Positions 1 to 9,523 of a stretch of 64,000 nucleotides of DNA are shown here, piece by piece. Source of the stretch: Aureimonas altamirensis (lineage in GTDB: Bacteria; Pseudomonadota; Alphaproteobacteria; Rhizobiales; Rhizobiaceae). The stretch lies in contig NZ_JAMQCO010000003.1 of NCBI RefSeq assembly GCF_023702225.1, positions 124,001-188,000 on the forward strand. The letters run 5' to 3'. A model generated the notes under the pieces. It had not been told where the DNA came from and ran no database searches. It worked only from the letters and a program-made list of their open reading frames with translations. Made by a program: the position numbers and the translations under genes. How positions within the stretch are numbered: the first letter of the stretch is position 1; every line of letters begins with the position of its first letter.

Positions 1-68
1 TCCGCCAGCGCTCGCGCCAGGGCCAGCCCGAGCCCCGCCGATGCACCGGATACTATCGCGATCTTCAT
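1..68 (-). CDS. Short-chain dehydrogenase/reductase, N-terminal fragment
   Basis: Only the first 22 codons lie in the window; the gene continues to the left. The start is ATG at 68, preceded on the minus strand by a GGGAGGA ribosome binding site. The peptide begins MKIAIVSGASAGLGLALARA, which has the first beta-strand and the glycine-rich nucleotide-binding turn (TGxxxGxG type) of SDR oxidoreductases. This turn binds NAD(P). Substrate and full length cannot be judged. It is divergent from the ABC importer that starts at 223, with about 150 bases between them. Confidence 0.6.
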   Translation of the reverse strand, partial: MKIAIVSGASAGLGLALARALA

Positions 69-222
69 GATGTCCTCCCGTTCCGCCCACCAGTAAGAGG
101 CTGCCATGGCCTGCGCGCAAGAAAAATGTGCGATCCGACCCATAATGCGGGTTTTCATGCATATTATCTGTGGTACGTTTTCCCGAGAGCCCGGACATAA
201 ACGGGCCAGGGAGGTCAAGATC

Positions 223-1245
223 ATGAAATCGTTCTCAATCGGCATCCGGCCGCTGGCCGGTGCATGTCTTCTTGCGGCCATGACCCTGTCGGGCGCCGCA
301 CAAGCGCAGGACCTGACGCCGCTGACGGTCGTCGTTCCCAACCCGTCGGCGCTCAACATCTTTCCGTTGCATGTCGCCGATGCGGAGGGCTATTTCGCCG
401 AGGAAGGGTTGGACGTGACGGTAGAGGTCGTCAACGGATCGGCCTCCGTTCTGCAAACGCTGGTGGCGGGCCAGGCGCAGATCGGGCAGCCTGGCCCCGG
501 ACCGCTTCTGGCCGCCCGCGAACGCGGGGAAGATATCGTCATCCTGTACAATTACTGGCCGAAATCGGTGTTCGGTCTTGTCGTCAAGGAAGGTTCCGAG
601 GTCGCCTCCCCGTCCGACCTGAAGGGCAAGACCATCGGTGTCGGCACTGCCGATGGTGCGGAAGTGGGCTTTACCCGGGCGATCCTGTCCAAGGCCGGGC
701 TCGAGGAAGGGCGGGACTACGAGTTCCTGACCGTCGGCGACGGAGGCACGGCGGTCGCCGCCTTCATGAGCGACGAGATCGACGCCTATGCGGCCGCAGT
801 GGCCGACGCCGCCATCATCGAGGCGCGGGGCATTCCCTTGACCGAGATCACGCCCGACGAGTTCCTGGCCTATTTCGGCAATGGCTGGGCGGCGACCCGC
901 AGCTATATCGACGCCAATCCGGATGTGATCGAAGGGTTCGGCCGGGCCATGGTGAAAGGCACGCGCTTCGGGCTGGACCCTGCGAACACCGAGGCCGTGC
1001 TGGCGCATGCCGCCGCGGCCAACCCGCAGGAAGGCGAGGATGCCCGCCTTGCCGCCGCCATGCTGGAAACGATGCGGGATCGCGTCACTCCGATCGATTC
1101 CGGCAACGGTTTCGGCTATCAGCCGCCCGAGCATTGGAAACTGTGGCAGGACGCCCAGGTGGAGACGCAGGCTCTTTCGGCGCCGCTGCCGGACCTGTCC
1201 GCCGCCTACACCAACGATTTCGTCGAACGCTGGAACGCCCAATGA
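223..1245 (+). CDS. ABC transporter substrate-binding protein, NitT/TauT (NMT1/THI5-like) type
   Basis: Periplasmic solute receptor of a three-gene importer, 340 residues from ATG 223. That start has GGAGG about ten bases upstream and gives a clean signal peptide: basic n-region, hydrophobic core around residues 10-25, and cleavage after AQA near residue 28. In-frame starts further upstream would add a tail before the signal peptide. The mature protein has the family pattern: a beta-strand leading into 'FPLHVADAEGYFAEEGLDV', then a 'GQAQIGQPGPGP' binding loop and a 'DLKGKTIGVGTADGAEV' segment. Relatives bind nitrate, taurine, sulfonates or pyrimidine precursors; the ligand here is unknown. 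Its stop overlaps the ATPase start (ATGA). Confidence 0.88.
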   Translation: MKSFSIGIRPLAGACLLAAMTLSGAAQAQDLTPLTVVVPNPSALNIFPLHVADAEGYFAEEGLDVTVEVVNGSASVLQTLVAGQAQIGQPGPGPLLAARERGEDIVILYNYWPKSVFGLVVKEGSEVASPSDLKGKTIGVGTADGAEVGFTRAILSKAGLEEGRDYEFLTVGDGGTAVAAFMSDEIDAYAAAVADAAIIEARGIPLTEITPDEFLAYFGNGWAATRSYIDANPDVIEGFGRAMVKGTRFGLDPANTEAVLAHAAAANPQEGEDARLAAAMLETMRDRVTPIDSGNGFGYQPPEHWKLWQDAQVETQALSAPLPDLSAAYTNDFVERWNAQ

Positions 1246-2063
1246 CGGCGCTTCGACACGCGGTTTCCACGCAGCCGGCCGCCCTGTCCCGGAGTGGCGA
1301 TGCCGTCTACGCGCTGCGCAACGTCTCGAAGACCTATGGCCGGGGCGCCATCCGCGCCCTCGACCATGTGGATCTGACGCTGGAGCGTGGCACTTTCAGC
1401 TCCATCATCGGTCCATCCGGCTGCGGCAAATCCACGCTGCTGAAGATCATGGCCGGGCTGACGCCGCCCTCGTCCGGCAGCGTCATGCTGGAGGGGCGGC
1501 CGGTAACGGGGCCGCGGCGCGACATCGGCATGATGTTCCAGCAGGCGACACTGTTCCCCTGGCGCACGACCATCGAGAACATCCTGCTTCCCATTGCGAT
1601 CCGCGATGGGGCGTCGGCTGCGAAGGCGAAGGAACCTGCGGCCCGCGCGCTGCTCGACCTCGTGGGTCTCAAGGGATTTGCCGAAGTCTATCCCGACAAG
1701 CTGTCGGGCGGCATGGCGCAGCGTGCCGCGATCTGCCGGATGCTGGTGACGGAGCCGTCCGTTCTTCTGCTGGACGAGCCGTTCAGCGCGTTGGACGAGT
1801 TGTCGCGCGATTTCATGAACATGGAACTGCAGCGCATCTGCATGGAGAAGCAGGCGACGGCCTTCCTGATCACCCATTCCATTCCCGAGGCCGTCATCCT
1901 GTCGGACGTCGTCTACGTCATGTCGAAGCGGCCCGGCCGCTTTGTCGAGACGATCCATATCGAGCTCGACCGTCCGCGCACGCTGGACATGCTCACCTCG
2001 CCCGAACTCGGCGACTATGTCCGCCATATCCGCGCTCTTCTGGACGAGGGAGGCCTCCATTGA
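1242..2063 (+). CDS. ABC transporter ATP-binding protein, NitT/TauT family
   Basis: Cytoplasmic ATPase subunit of the importer, 273 residues. All nucleotide-binding motifs are visible: Walker A GPSGCGKST at about residues 57-65, Q-loop MMFQQATLFPW, signature LSGGMAQRAAI, Walker B VLLLDEPFSALD and the switch histidine in ITHSIPEA. The start ATG at 1242 overlaps the stop of the binding-protein gene, and the stop overlaps the permease start, so all three are translationally coupled. The SsuB/TauB-like length and the neighbours support import of an organic anion or a sulfur or nitrogen source; specificity is not readable. Confidence 0.92.
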   Translation: MTALRHAVSTQPAALSRSGDAVYALRNVSKTYGRGAIRALDHVDLTLERGTFSSIIGPSGCGKSTLLKIMAGLTPPSSGSVMLEGRPVTGPRRDIGMMFQQATLFPWRTTIENILLPIAIRDGASAAKAKEPAARALLDLVGLKGFAEVYPDKLSGGMAQRAAICRMLVTEPSVLLLDEPFSALDELSRDFMNMELQRICMEKQATAFLITHSIPEAVILSDVVYVMSKRPGRFVETIHIELDRPRTLDMLTSPELGDYVRHIRALLDEGGLH

Positions 2064-2920
2064 CCCACGTGCAACTGGAAAGAAGCGAGGCGCCGCCCGA
2101 GACGCTGTGGCAGGAAGAGGTGCCGCTGATCGACCGGATACCGCGCCCGGTCGGCATGGCGCTGCTGGCCGCGGCCTTCATCGCGCTATGGCAGGGCGTC
2201 CATGTCATCGGCCTGTTCTCGCCCATCATCTTGCCGCCGCCGGCCGCCGTGTTCCGCGACATCATCCTGGTGGGAACCAATCTCGCCACCGGCGGCTACA
2301 TGCTGGCCGCATTGTGGATCACGCTTCAGGAAGTCGTTCTGGGATTCGCGATCGCCATCGCCATCGGCTTCACGCTCGGCATCATCGTCGGAGAAAGCAG
2401 TTTCGGCGAACGGGTCGTGCTGCCCTATCTGGTCGCCATCGATACGATGCCCAAGGTCGCCTTCGCGCCGCTGTTTCTGGCCTGGTTCGGTTTCGGCATA
2501 TCGTCCAAGGTCGCGCTGGCCGCCTTCATCGCCACCTTCCCGATCGTCGTGGCCACGGCTGCCGGGCTTCATGCCTCCGACGAGAACGCGCGGATGCTGT
2601 TCAAGACCATGGGCGCCACCCGCTGGCAGACATTGTGGCGCATGAAACTGCCGCTTGGGCTGCCGCAGATCTTCACCGGCCTCAAGATCGCCTCGGTGGG
2701 CGTGATGGCGGGCGCCATCACGGGCGAGTTCCTGGGCGGCGGCAAGGGTTTCGGGGAGCTGATCCGCGTGGCGGCGGCGCAGCTGAATACGCCGCGCATC
2801 TTCTCGCTGATCCTGTTTCTCAGCCTCGTCGGCCTGACGCTGTTCTGGCTGGTCTCGTTCGTCGAGCGGCGGATCGTCTTCTGGCGGCGACGCGCGGAAT
2901 CCGGGAGCCACAATGCCTGA
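2060..2920 (+). CDS. ABC transporter permease, NitT/TauT family
   Basis: Integral membrane subunit of the importer, 286 residues from a TTG start at 2060 that overlaps the ATPase stop (TTGA); GTG at 2069 is an alternative. Six hydrophobic segments are visible, starting with 'GMALLAAAFIALWQGVHVIG'. The EAA loop that contacts the ATPase appears around 'MFKTMGATRWQTLWRMKLPLG'. This is the BPD_transp_1 fold of SsuC/TauC permeases at normal length. A tRNA gene on the other strand begins 18 bases after the stop, so the operon ends here. Confidence 0.9.
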   Translation: MTHVQLERSEAPPETLWQEEVPLIDRIPRPVGMALLAAAFIALWQGVHVIGLFSPIILPPPAAVFRDIILVGTNLATGGYMLAALWITLQEVVLGFAIAIAIGFTLGIIVGESSFGERVVLPYLVAIDTMPKVAFAPLFLAWFGFGISSKVALAAFIATFPIVVATAAGLHASDENARMLFKTMGATRWQTLWRMKLPLGLPQIFTGLKIASVGVMAGAITGEFLGGGKGFGELIRVAAAQLNTPRIFSLILFLSLVGLTLFWLVSFVERRIVFWRRRAESGSHNA

Positions 2921-2938
2921 TGAAGCGGTGAAGGAAAC

Positions 2939-3013
2939 TGGAGCGGGCGATGGGGATCGAACCCACGACATCAAGCTTGGGAAGCTTGCGTTCTACCACT
3001 GAACTACACCCGC
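2939..3013 (-). tRNA. tRNA-Gly (anticodon CCC)
   Basis: Read on the minus strand, the sequence folds as a cloverleaf: acceptor arm beginning GCGGGTG, D-arm GTTCAGTGGTAGAAC, anticodon stem CAAGC/GCTTG around loop TTCCCAA (anticodon CCC), T-arm with GGTTCGATCC, and an encoded CCA at 2941-2939. It reads GGG glycine codons. A likely -10 box (TATAGT, minus strand 3035-3030) lies just upstream, with a weak TTGCGC -35 at 3056-3051. Confidence 0.95.
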
Positions 3014-3079
3014 ATCCTTGGCTGAAAGCACTATAGGAATGGCGGATGGCGCGCAAGGGGAAGTTGCCGCCATTCGCCA

Positions 3080-4162
3080 TCAGGAAAAGTGCTTGGACAG
3101 CTTGAGCCGCTGCGCCTGGTAGTTCGATTTCAGGTCCGAGCCGTAGAGCCGCTCCGGGCGGGCGGCCATGCGCTCGTAGATGAGCCGGCCGACGATCTGG
3201 CCATGCTCCAGAATGAACGGCACTTCGTGGCTGCGCACTTCCAGGACGGCCCTGCTGCCGCTGCCCCCCGCTTCGGAATGGCCGAAACCCGGGTCGAAGA
3301 AGCCGGCATAATGCACCCGGAACTCCCCGACGAGCGGGTCGAAGGGCGTCATCTCGGCGGCGAAGTCCGGCGGAACGTGCACCGCCTCTTCCGAGACGAG
3401 GATGTAGAACTCGTTCGGATCCAGCACCAGAACGCCGCCTTCGCTGCGGCGAAGGGGCTCCCAGAAATCGAGGGTGCGATGTGCCCCCCGCCTGTCCACG
3501 TCCACGACGCCGGTATGACGCTTGCCGCGATAGCCGATCATGCCTTCGTCGTCGCCCGTCAGGTCCACCGACAGGGCGATCCCGCCGCCCGAAATGTTGG
3601 CATCCGACGCGCTGGTGAGCCCCTCCCCCTCGTGCAGGGTCGAGATTTCGTCGCTCGTCAGCGTGGCGCGGCCGCGCCGGAAGCGGATCTGGCTGAGGCG
3701 CGACCCCTGCCGCACGAGCACCGGGAAGGTGCGCGGCGATATTTCCAGGTAGAGCTGGCCGTCGTACCCGGCGGGCACCTTGTCGAATTCCTGCGCGCGG
3801 TCGGTGATGACGCGGGTGAAGATGTCGAGCCGCCCGGTGGAGGATTTCGGGTTGGCGGCGGCGCGCACCTCGGGCGGCAGCGACAGCCGCTCCATCAGCG
3901 GCACGATGTAGACGCAGCCCGTTTCCAGCACCGCGCCCTCGGACAGGTCGACGACATGCAGCGAAAAGCGGTTCAGCGCCTCTTCCACGCTGCGCTGGCG
4001 GCCCGGCAGGAAGCTGGCGCGCACGCGGTACGCCCTTGCGCCGAGCCGCAGGTCGAGGCTGGCCGGCTGCACCTGGTCGTCATCCAGCGGACGGTCGGAA
4101 ACGATCCGCCCCGCCTCGTGGAGGGCCTGGATTTCCCGGTCCGGCAGGATGCCTTCAGTCAT
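3080..4162 (-). CDS. dcd: 2'-deoxycytidine 5'-triphosphate deaminase, long alphaproteobacterial form
   Basis: Deaminates dCTP to dUTP, feeding thymidylate synthesis. At 360 residues it is about twice the length of E. coli Dcd (about 190), because this form carries two dUTPase-fold halves. The first half has 'QPASLDLRLG', 'NPKSSTGRLD' and 'YDGQLYLEISP'. The second half has 'LDPNEFYILVSEE' and a 'YAGFFDPGFG' loop. The start ATG at 4162 gives MTEGILPDREI, which fits the family N-terminus; longer in-frame extensions would run through the metZ leader and are not credible. It is divergent from metZ. Confidence 0.9.
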   Translation of the reverse strand: MTEGILPDREIQALHEAGRIVSDRPLDDDQVQPASLDLRLGARAYRVRASFLPGRQRSVEEALNRFSLHVVDLSEGAVLETGCVYIVPLMERLSLPPEVRAAANPKSSTGRLDIFTRVITDRAQEFDKVPAGYDGQLYLEISPRTFPVLVRQGSRLSQIRFRRGRATLTSDEISTLHEGEGLTSASDANISGGGIALSVDLTGDDEGMIGYRGKRHTGVVDVDRRGAHRTLDFWEPLRRSEGGVLVLDPNEFYILVSEEAVHVPPDFAAEMTPFDPLVGEFRVHYAGFFDPGFGHSEAGGSGSRAVLEVRSHEVPFILEHGQIVGRLIYERMAARPERLYGSDLKSNYQAQRLKLSKHFS

Positions 4163-4224
4163 TGCGTCAACCCTGTGCGATACGTTGCGTATCGCGCATA
4201 AACGAAGGCGCGCCGTTTGGCCAG

Positions 4225-4253
4225 TTGACGCCGCCCCGCGCGCGGGCTTAAGG
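4225..4253 (+). promoter_or_regulatory. Possible promoter for the metZ leader
   Basis: A TTGACG at 4225-4230 is followed after 17 bases by TTAAGG at 4248-4253. The -35 is good and the -10 weak. It would start the transcript at about 4258-4260, immediately 5' of the SAM-II aptamer. Confidence 0.4.
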
Positions 4254-4255
4254 AA

Positions 4256-4316
4256 CGTGCCGTGGTGATTTTGCCGGCCGGCTTGCAGCCACGTTAAACA
4301 AGTCGCTAAAGGGCCG
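4256..4316 (+). promoter_or_regulatory. SAM-II riboswitch in the metZ leader
   Basis: The short leader shows the SAM-II aptamer pattern. Stem P1 is CGTGG at 4261-4265 paired with CCACG at 4289-4293. The conserved GATTT lies just inside the loop (4267-4271) and TTGCA at 4283-4287. The 3' pseudoknot strand contains TAAA (4295-4298) and GCTAAAGGG (4305-4313). In known SAM-II elements this 3' strand holds the Shine-Dalgarno sequence, which is hidden when S-adenosylmethionine binds, so translation of methionine genes falls. Here it precedes metZ, which fits exactly. Confidence 0.85.
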
Positions 4317-4376
4317 ATCTCCTTGCAAGGACCGGTCATGGACGCGTCGCCCGAAGTCGGCCGCCCCGAGGTTTCC

Positions 4377-5567
4377 ATGTCCGACAGCGCGAAAAAGCCG
4401 TTCCGTCCAGCAACAGCCATGATCCACGCCGGAACGGTGCGCTCCGGCTTCGGCGAGACGTCCGAGGCGATCTTCCTGACCCAGGGCTTCGTCTATCCGT
4501 CCGCCGAGGCCGCGGAAGCGCGTTTCAACGGCGAGGACCCCGGCTTCATCTATTCGCGCTATGCCAACCCCACGACCCGCATGTTCGAAGAGCGGATGAT
4601 GGAACTGGAAGGCGCAGGCGACGCCCGCGCCACCGCCTCCGGCATGGCCGCCGTGGCCGCCGCCCTGCAATGCTCGCTGAAAGCCGGCGACCATGTCGTC
4701 GCGGCGCGGGCTCTGTTCGGCTCCTGTACCTACATCATCCAGACCGTCCTCGGACGCGCGGGCGTCGAATCCACATTCGTCGATGGCCGCAACCTGGAAG
4801 AGTGGCGCGCGGCCGTCCGGCCGGAAACGAAGCTCTTCTTCCTGGAAAGCCCGACCAACCCGACACTGGAAGTCATCGACATCGCCGCGGTCGCGGAGAT
4901 CGCCCACGCGGCGGGCGCGATCCTGGTGGTCGACAACGTATTCGCGACGCCGATGCTGCAGAAACCCCTGGAACTGGGCGCCGACGTGGTCATCTATTCC
5001 GCCACCAAGCATATCGACGGCCAGGGCCGGTGCCTCGGCGGCGTGATCCTGTCCTCGGCGGAATGGATCAAGGAGAACCTGCACGATTATTTCCGGCACA
5101 CCGGGCCGTCACTTTCGCCGTTCAACGCATGGGTTCTGCTGAAGGGGCTGGAAACGCTGCCCCTGCGCGTCCGCCAGCAGACGGACAACGCCGCCCGGAT
5201 CGCCGAATTCCTGGCAGGCAGCGGCAAGGTCTCGCGGGTCATCTACCCGGGCCGGGCCGACCATCCCGACGCCGAGATCATCAAGCGGCAGATGACCGGC
5301 GGCTCGACGCTCGTCGGCTTCGAGATGAAGGGCGGCAAGGATGCGGCATTCCGGCTGTGCAACGCCTTGCGCATCGTCAGCATCTCCAACAATCTCGGCG
5401 ACTCCAAGAGCCTGATCACCCATCCGTCCACCACCACGCACAAGAGCCTGTCGGCAGAAGCGCAGGCCGCGGCCGGCATCGGCCAGGGCCTTCTGCGGTT
5501 TTCGGCAGGGCTTGAGGATATCGACGACCTGGTCGAGGATTTCCAGGCGGCGCTCGACGCCGCCTGA
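4377..5567 (+). CDS. metZ: O-succinylhomoserine sulfhydrylase
   Basis: PLP enzyme that makes homocysteine from O-succinylhomoserine and sulfide in methionine synthesis (Cys/Met metabolism family). From ATG 4377 it has 396 residues, the usual length, and begins MSDSAKK before the conserved 'PATAMIHAGTVRSGFGETSEAIF'. The PLP lysine is in 'YSATKHIDGQGR'. Family landmarks 'YSRYANPTTRMFEERM' and the C-terminal 'SLITHPSTTTH' are present. GAGG at 4368-4371 suits this start. ATG 4338 (409 residues, good AAGGA site) or even TTG 4323, nine bases after the riboswitch SD, are possible alternatives. The upstream SAM-II element indicates repression by S-adenosylmethionine. apaG follows after 18 bases. Confidence 0.92.
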   Translation: MSDSAKKPFRPATAMIHAGTVRSGFGETSEAIFLTQGFVYPSAEAAEARFNGEDPGFIYSRYANPTTRMFEERMMELEGAGDARATASGMAAVAAALQCSLKAGDHVVAARALFGSCTYIIQTVLGRAGVESTFVDGRNLEEWRAAVRPETKLFFLESPTNPTLEVIDIAAVAEIAHAAGAILVVDNVFATPMLQKPLELGADVVIYSATKHIDGQGRCLGGVILSSAEWIKENLHDYFRHTGPSLSPFNAWVLLKGLETLPLRVRQQTDNAARIAEFLAGSGKVSRVIYPGRADHPDAEIIKRQMTGGSTLVGFEMKGGKDAAFRLCNALRIVSISNNLGDSKSLITHPSTTTHKSLSAEAQAAAGIGQGLLRFSAGLEDIDDLVEDFQAALDAA

Positions 5568-5585
5568 TCGAAGTCTGCGCCGGCC

Positions 5586-5978
5586 ATGTTCACCTGCACC
5601 ACCTGCCGGATCACCGTAACGGTGACGCCGAGCTACCTCGAAGGCCAGTCGGAGCCGGAGTCCGGCCGATGGGCATTCGCCTACCGGGTCGAAATCTCGA
5701 ACGGTTCGGGCGAGGCCGTGCGGCTGCGCTCCCGCTACTGGCATATCACGGATGCCATGGGCCGCGTTCAGGAAGTGCGCGGCCCGGGCGTCGTCGGGGA
5801 AGAGCCGCTGCTGTCGCCCGGCGACAGCTTCACCTACACGTCCGGGTGCCCGCTGCCGACACCGTCCGGCTTCATGCGCGGCCATTATATCTTCGAGCGG
5901 GCGGACGGCTCCATGTTCCAGGTGGGTATCCCATCCTTCTCGCTGGACGCGCCGGATGTACGACGCATTCTGAACTGA
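5586..5978 (+). CDS. apaG: ApaG domain protein
   Basis: A 130-residue single-domain ApaG protein with an FN3-like fold. Family signatures are visible: 'WAFAYRVEISNGSGEAVRL', 'RYWHITDA.G' and the glycine-rich 'GVVGEEPLLSPGDSFTYTSG', followed by 'G.MRGHYIFE'. The biochemical role of ApaG is unsettled; links to magnesium and cobalt efflux and to Ap4A metabolism come from genetics in enterobacteria. In alphaproteobacteria it commonly sits next to metZ, as here, and is probably co-transcribed with it. It is convergent with hslO. Confidence 0.9.
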   Translation: MFTCTTCRITVTVTPSYLEGQSEPESGRWAFAYRVEISNGSGEAVRLRSRYWHITDAMGRVQEVRGPGVVGEEPLLSPGDSFTYTSGCPLPTPSGFMRGHYIFERADGSMFQVGIPSFSLDAPDVRRILN

Positions 5979-5992
5979 CGCGCCGTCAATCG

Positions 5993-6010
5993 CCGGGCCT
6001 TACAGCCCGG
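5993..6010. terminator. Hairpin between convergent apaG and hslO
   Basis: A six-base-pair inverted repeat, CCGGGC (5993-5998) and GCCCGG (6005-6010), with a six-base loop that contains the hslO stop codon. Neither strand has a strong T-run after it, so it would be a weak bidirectional terminator or a 3' end stabiliser. Confidence 0.3.
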
Positions 6011-6990
6011 TAACTTCCTCGGCCCTGAACTCATAGGCCTCGCCGCAGAATTCGCAGGTAACGCGAATCTTGCCGTCGTCCTCGACGCTCTCGGCCAGTT
6101 CCTCCGGCGTGAAATTGGCGAGAACGTCGCGGATCCGCTCCCGCGAGCAGGAGCAATCGTCCCTGACCGGCGTCGGTGGAAATACCCGGACACCGCGTTC
6201 GTGGAACAGACGGAACAGAAGCCGCTCGACGCCGACATCCGGGTCGGCAAGCTCGGCATCGTCGATCGTGTCGACAAGCGCCAGCACCTCGGTCCAGGCG
6301 TCGTCCGCCTCGAATTCGAGCTCCTCGGCACCTTCGGGCGCATCGCCGCCCGGCAGATCCGGCATGCGCATGCGCTCGGGCGCCTGCGGAAGGAACTGGG
6401 CCACCAGGCCGCCGGCCCGCCAGCCTTCCTTGAAACCGCCGCCGTCCTGCCGGCGCGCGATCCTTGCGACGGCAAGGCGTACCGTGGTGGGAATCTGCTC
6501 CGACTGGCGGAAATACCCTTCCGCCACGTCTTCCAGGGATGCACCGGCCAGTTCGACGATGCCCTGATAGCGCTGCATCTGCGGCCCCTGATCGACCGTC
6601 AGCGCCATGATGCCCTGCCCGAGCAGGTCTTCCGGGCTCGTCTTGCCGGCCGCGGCGGCCTCGCGCAGGCGCTCCTCGTCGAAGCGGGCATAGGCGCGAA
6701 CGCTGGAAGGGGTCGAGAAGTCGACCACCAGCAGGTCCACGGGGCCATCCGTCTGCGTCTGGGCGGTAAACTTGCCCTCGAACTTGAGCGACGTGCCGAG
6801 CAGCACCGTCAGCACGATCATCTCCGCCAGCAGGCGCGAGACGGGCTCAGGATAATCGTGGCGCCCGAGCAGGCTGTCGATCATGTCCCCCAGTTGCACG
6901 GCGCGGCCGCGCGCATCCAGCGCCGCAACCTCGAACGGTACGACGGCGTCGTCGCCGGCGAAGCCGAACTCGCCGAGTTGGCGAACATCC

Positions 6991-6998
<8 letters not shown>
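6000..6998 (-). CDS. hslO: Hsp33 redox-regulated chaperone
   Basis: Cytoplasmic holdase activated by oxidative unfolding. The C-terminal zinc/redox switch is visible as CSC, then 30 residues, then CEFC (CXC-X30-CXXC). The N-terminal domain has '[26 protein letters not shown]' and '[13 protein letters not shown]', typical of HslO. The chosen start is GTG 6998, giving 332 residues and an eight-base overlap with the argF stop; homology begins just after it ('[15 protein letters not shown]'). An ATG at 7046 would add 16 unrelated residues encoded inside argF. The order argD-argF-hslO is common in Rhizobiales. Confidence 0.92.
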
Positions 6999-7919
<921 letters not shown>

Positions 7920-7923
<4 letters not shown>

Positions 7924-9131
7924 GCTGCACTCTCCTTACGGGTTGCGGACAGCGCCTGCGCCGCAGCCTCGATACGCTCCAGGCCCTCGCGGACCTCGTC
8001 CGAGGTCACGTTCAGGGGTGGCAATATGCGGACGACGTTGTCGCCGGCCGGAACGGCAAGCATGAGCCGGTCACGCAGCGCCGCGATGAAATCGACGTTC
8101 GGCACGCGCATCTTCAGGCCGAGCAGCAGCCCTTCGCCACGCACCTCCTCGACGAGGTCCGGGAACCTGTCCAGGATCCCGGCGAGCCCTTGCTTGAACT
8201 GCAGGGCGCGGTCGCGCACCTGCGTCAGAAATCCGTCCTCGAGGACGACATCCAGCACCGCGTTGCCGACCGCCATCGCCAGGGGGTTGCCGCCGTAGGT
8301 GGTGCCATGGGTGCCGGCCGTCATGCCAGCGGACGCGGCTTCGGTGGCCAGGCAGACGCCCAGGGGGAAGCCGCCGCCGATGCCCTTGGCCGAGGCCAGG
8401 ATATCCGGCGCGACACCGCTATGCTCGTAGGCGTAGAAGGCGCCGGTGCGGCCGACGCCCGTCTGGACCTCGTCGTAGATCAGCAGCAGGCCATGTGCGT
8501 CGGCCACTTGACGCAACGCCCTCAGGAATTCCCCGGAAGCGCGGCGGATACCACCCTCGCCCTGGATCGGCTCGATCAGCAGCGCGGCGGTTTCGTCGGT
8601 GATCGCCGCTTTCAGCGCCGCGATATCGTCGAAGGGAACCTGGTCGAAACCTTCGACCTTGGGTCCGAAGCCCTCCAGGTATTTCTTCTGGCCGCCGGCG
8701 GCGATGGTGGCCAAGGTGCGACCGTGGAACGCGCCCTCGAAGGTCACGATACGGAAGCGCTCCGGCCGGCCGTTCACGTAATGGTAGCGCCGCGCCGTCT
8801 TGATGGCGCACTCCAGGGCCTCCGCGCCGGAATTGGTGAAGAAGGCGCGGTCGGCGAAGCTGGCTTCCGTCAGCCGCCGGCCAAGCCTTTCCTGGCCGGG
8901 GATCTGGAACAGGTTGGACACATGCCACAGCTTCCGCGCCTGGTCCGTCAAAGCCGAAACAAGATGGGGATGGGCATGGCCCAGCACGTTGACGGCAATG
9001 CCGCCGGAAAAGTCCAGGAAGCGGCGGCCGTCTTCCGTGTGAAGCCACACGCCCTCGCCTCGCTCCACGCGAATGTCCGCGCGCGCATAGGTCGCGTACA
9101 ACGGGGAGTGCGTGTCGGTATCGGGTGCCAT
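7920..9131 (-). CDS. argD: Acetylornithine aminotransferase
   Basis: Class III PLP aminotransferase of arginine synthesis that converts N-acetylglutamate semialdehyde to N-acetylornithine; it may also act on succinyldiaminopimelate. It has 403 residues. The PLP lysine is in '[16 protein letters not shown]', the phosphate-binding '[15 protein letters not shown]' is present, and '[13 protein letters not shown]' holds the PLP-contacting aspartate. It heads the argD-argF-hslO operon. argB lies far away at 59739, so the arginine genes are split in this window. Confidence 0.94.
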
Positions 9132-9523
9132 GGCGACGAGGTTCCGAGAATGGTGGGGTTTGAGCCGAAAGAAACGGGCCGGCGACCGTCCGGCGACCTT
9201 TTTGATCTTTCCGCTGCAAAGAACGGTGTGGCTATACCATGCGGGGGTTGCGCATTGTCAACGAATGAACGACATGAGGTGCGCGCAAGGGAATAGCCGC
9301 GCGCAGGCGTGCAGGCGCACGCGAAAGACTGGGGATATCTTAACTTTCGATTCGCTCGCAACCCTGCATGGCTTGTCAGCGCCTCGACCGTTTTGCTAGT
9401 TTCCCGGTCAACACCAGATTTCGTGCGGCCAGCCCATCAGCTTAATAGATGTGGTATGACCCGGCTTGAACCGCCGCCGGTCACCGATGGATTCCGCCGC
9501 CGACAGAATTGAAAGGACCCGCG
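9132..9523. other. Divergent intergenic region argD / gcrA
   Basis: A 392-base gap between argD (minus) and gcrA (plus). It holds two GATTC sites (about 9349-9353 and 9489-9493), which fit GANTC, the CcrM methylation motif that GcrA reads in other alphaproteobacteria. A GAAAGGA ribosome binding site precedes gcrA. I see no convincing ORF and no clear TTAA-N7-TTAA box. Confidence 0.5.

Noticed and set aside
106-222. Upstream extension of the first ABC binding protein
   Set aside because: The extra 39 residues would precede a clean signal peptide and are cysteine- and arginine-rich; ATG 223 has the SD.
3089-4201. 370-codon open frame on the plus strand
   Set aside because: It is antisense to dcd, arginine- and histidine-rich, and has no family features; the minus-strand frame is a clear dCTP deaminase.
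4321-4330. CCTTGCAAGG palindrome after the SAM-II element as a terminator or operator
   Set aside because: Only ten bases, no loop of useful size and no T-run; it more likely just contains the SD-like AAGGA of the 4338 start.
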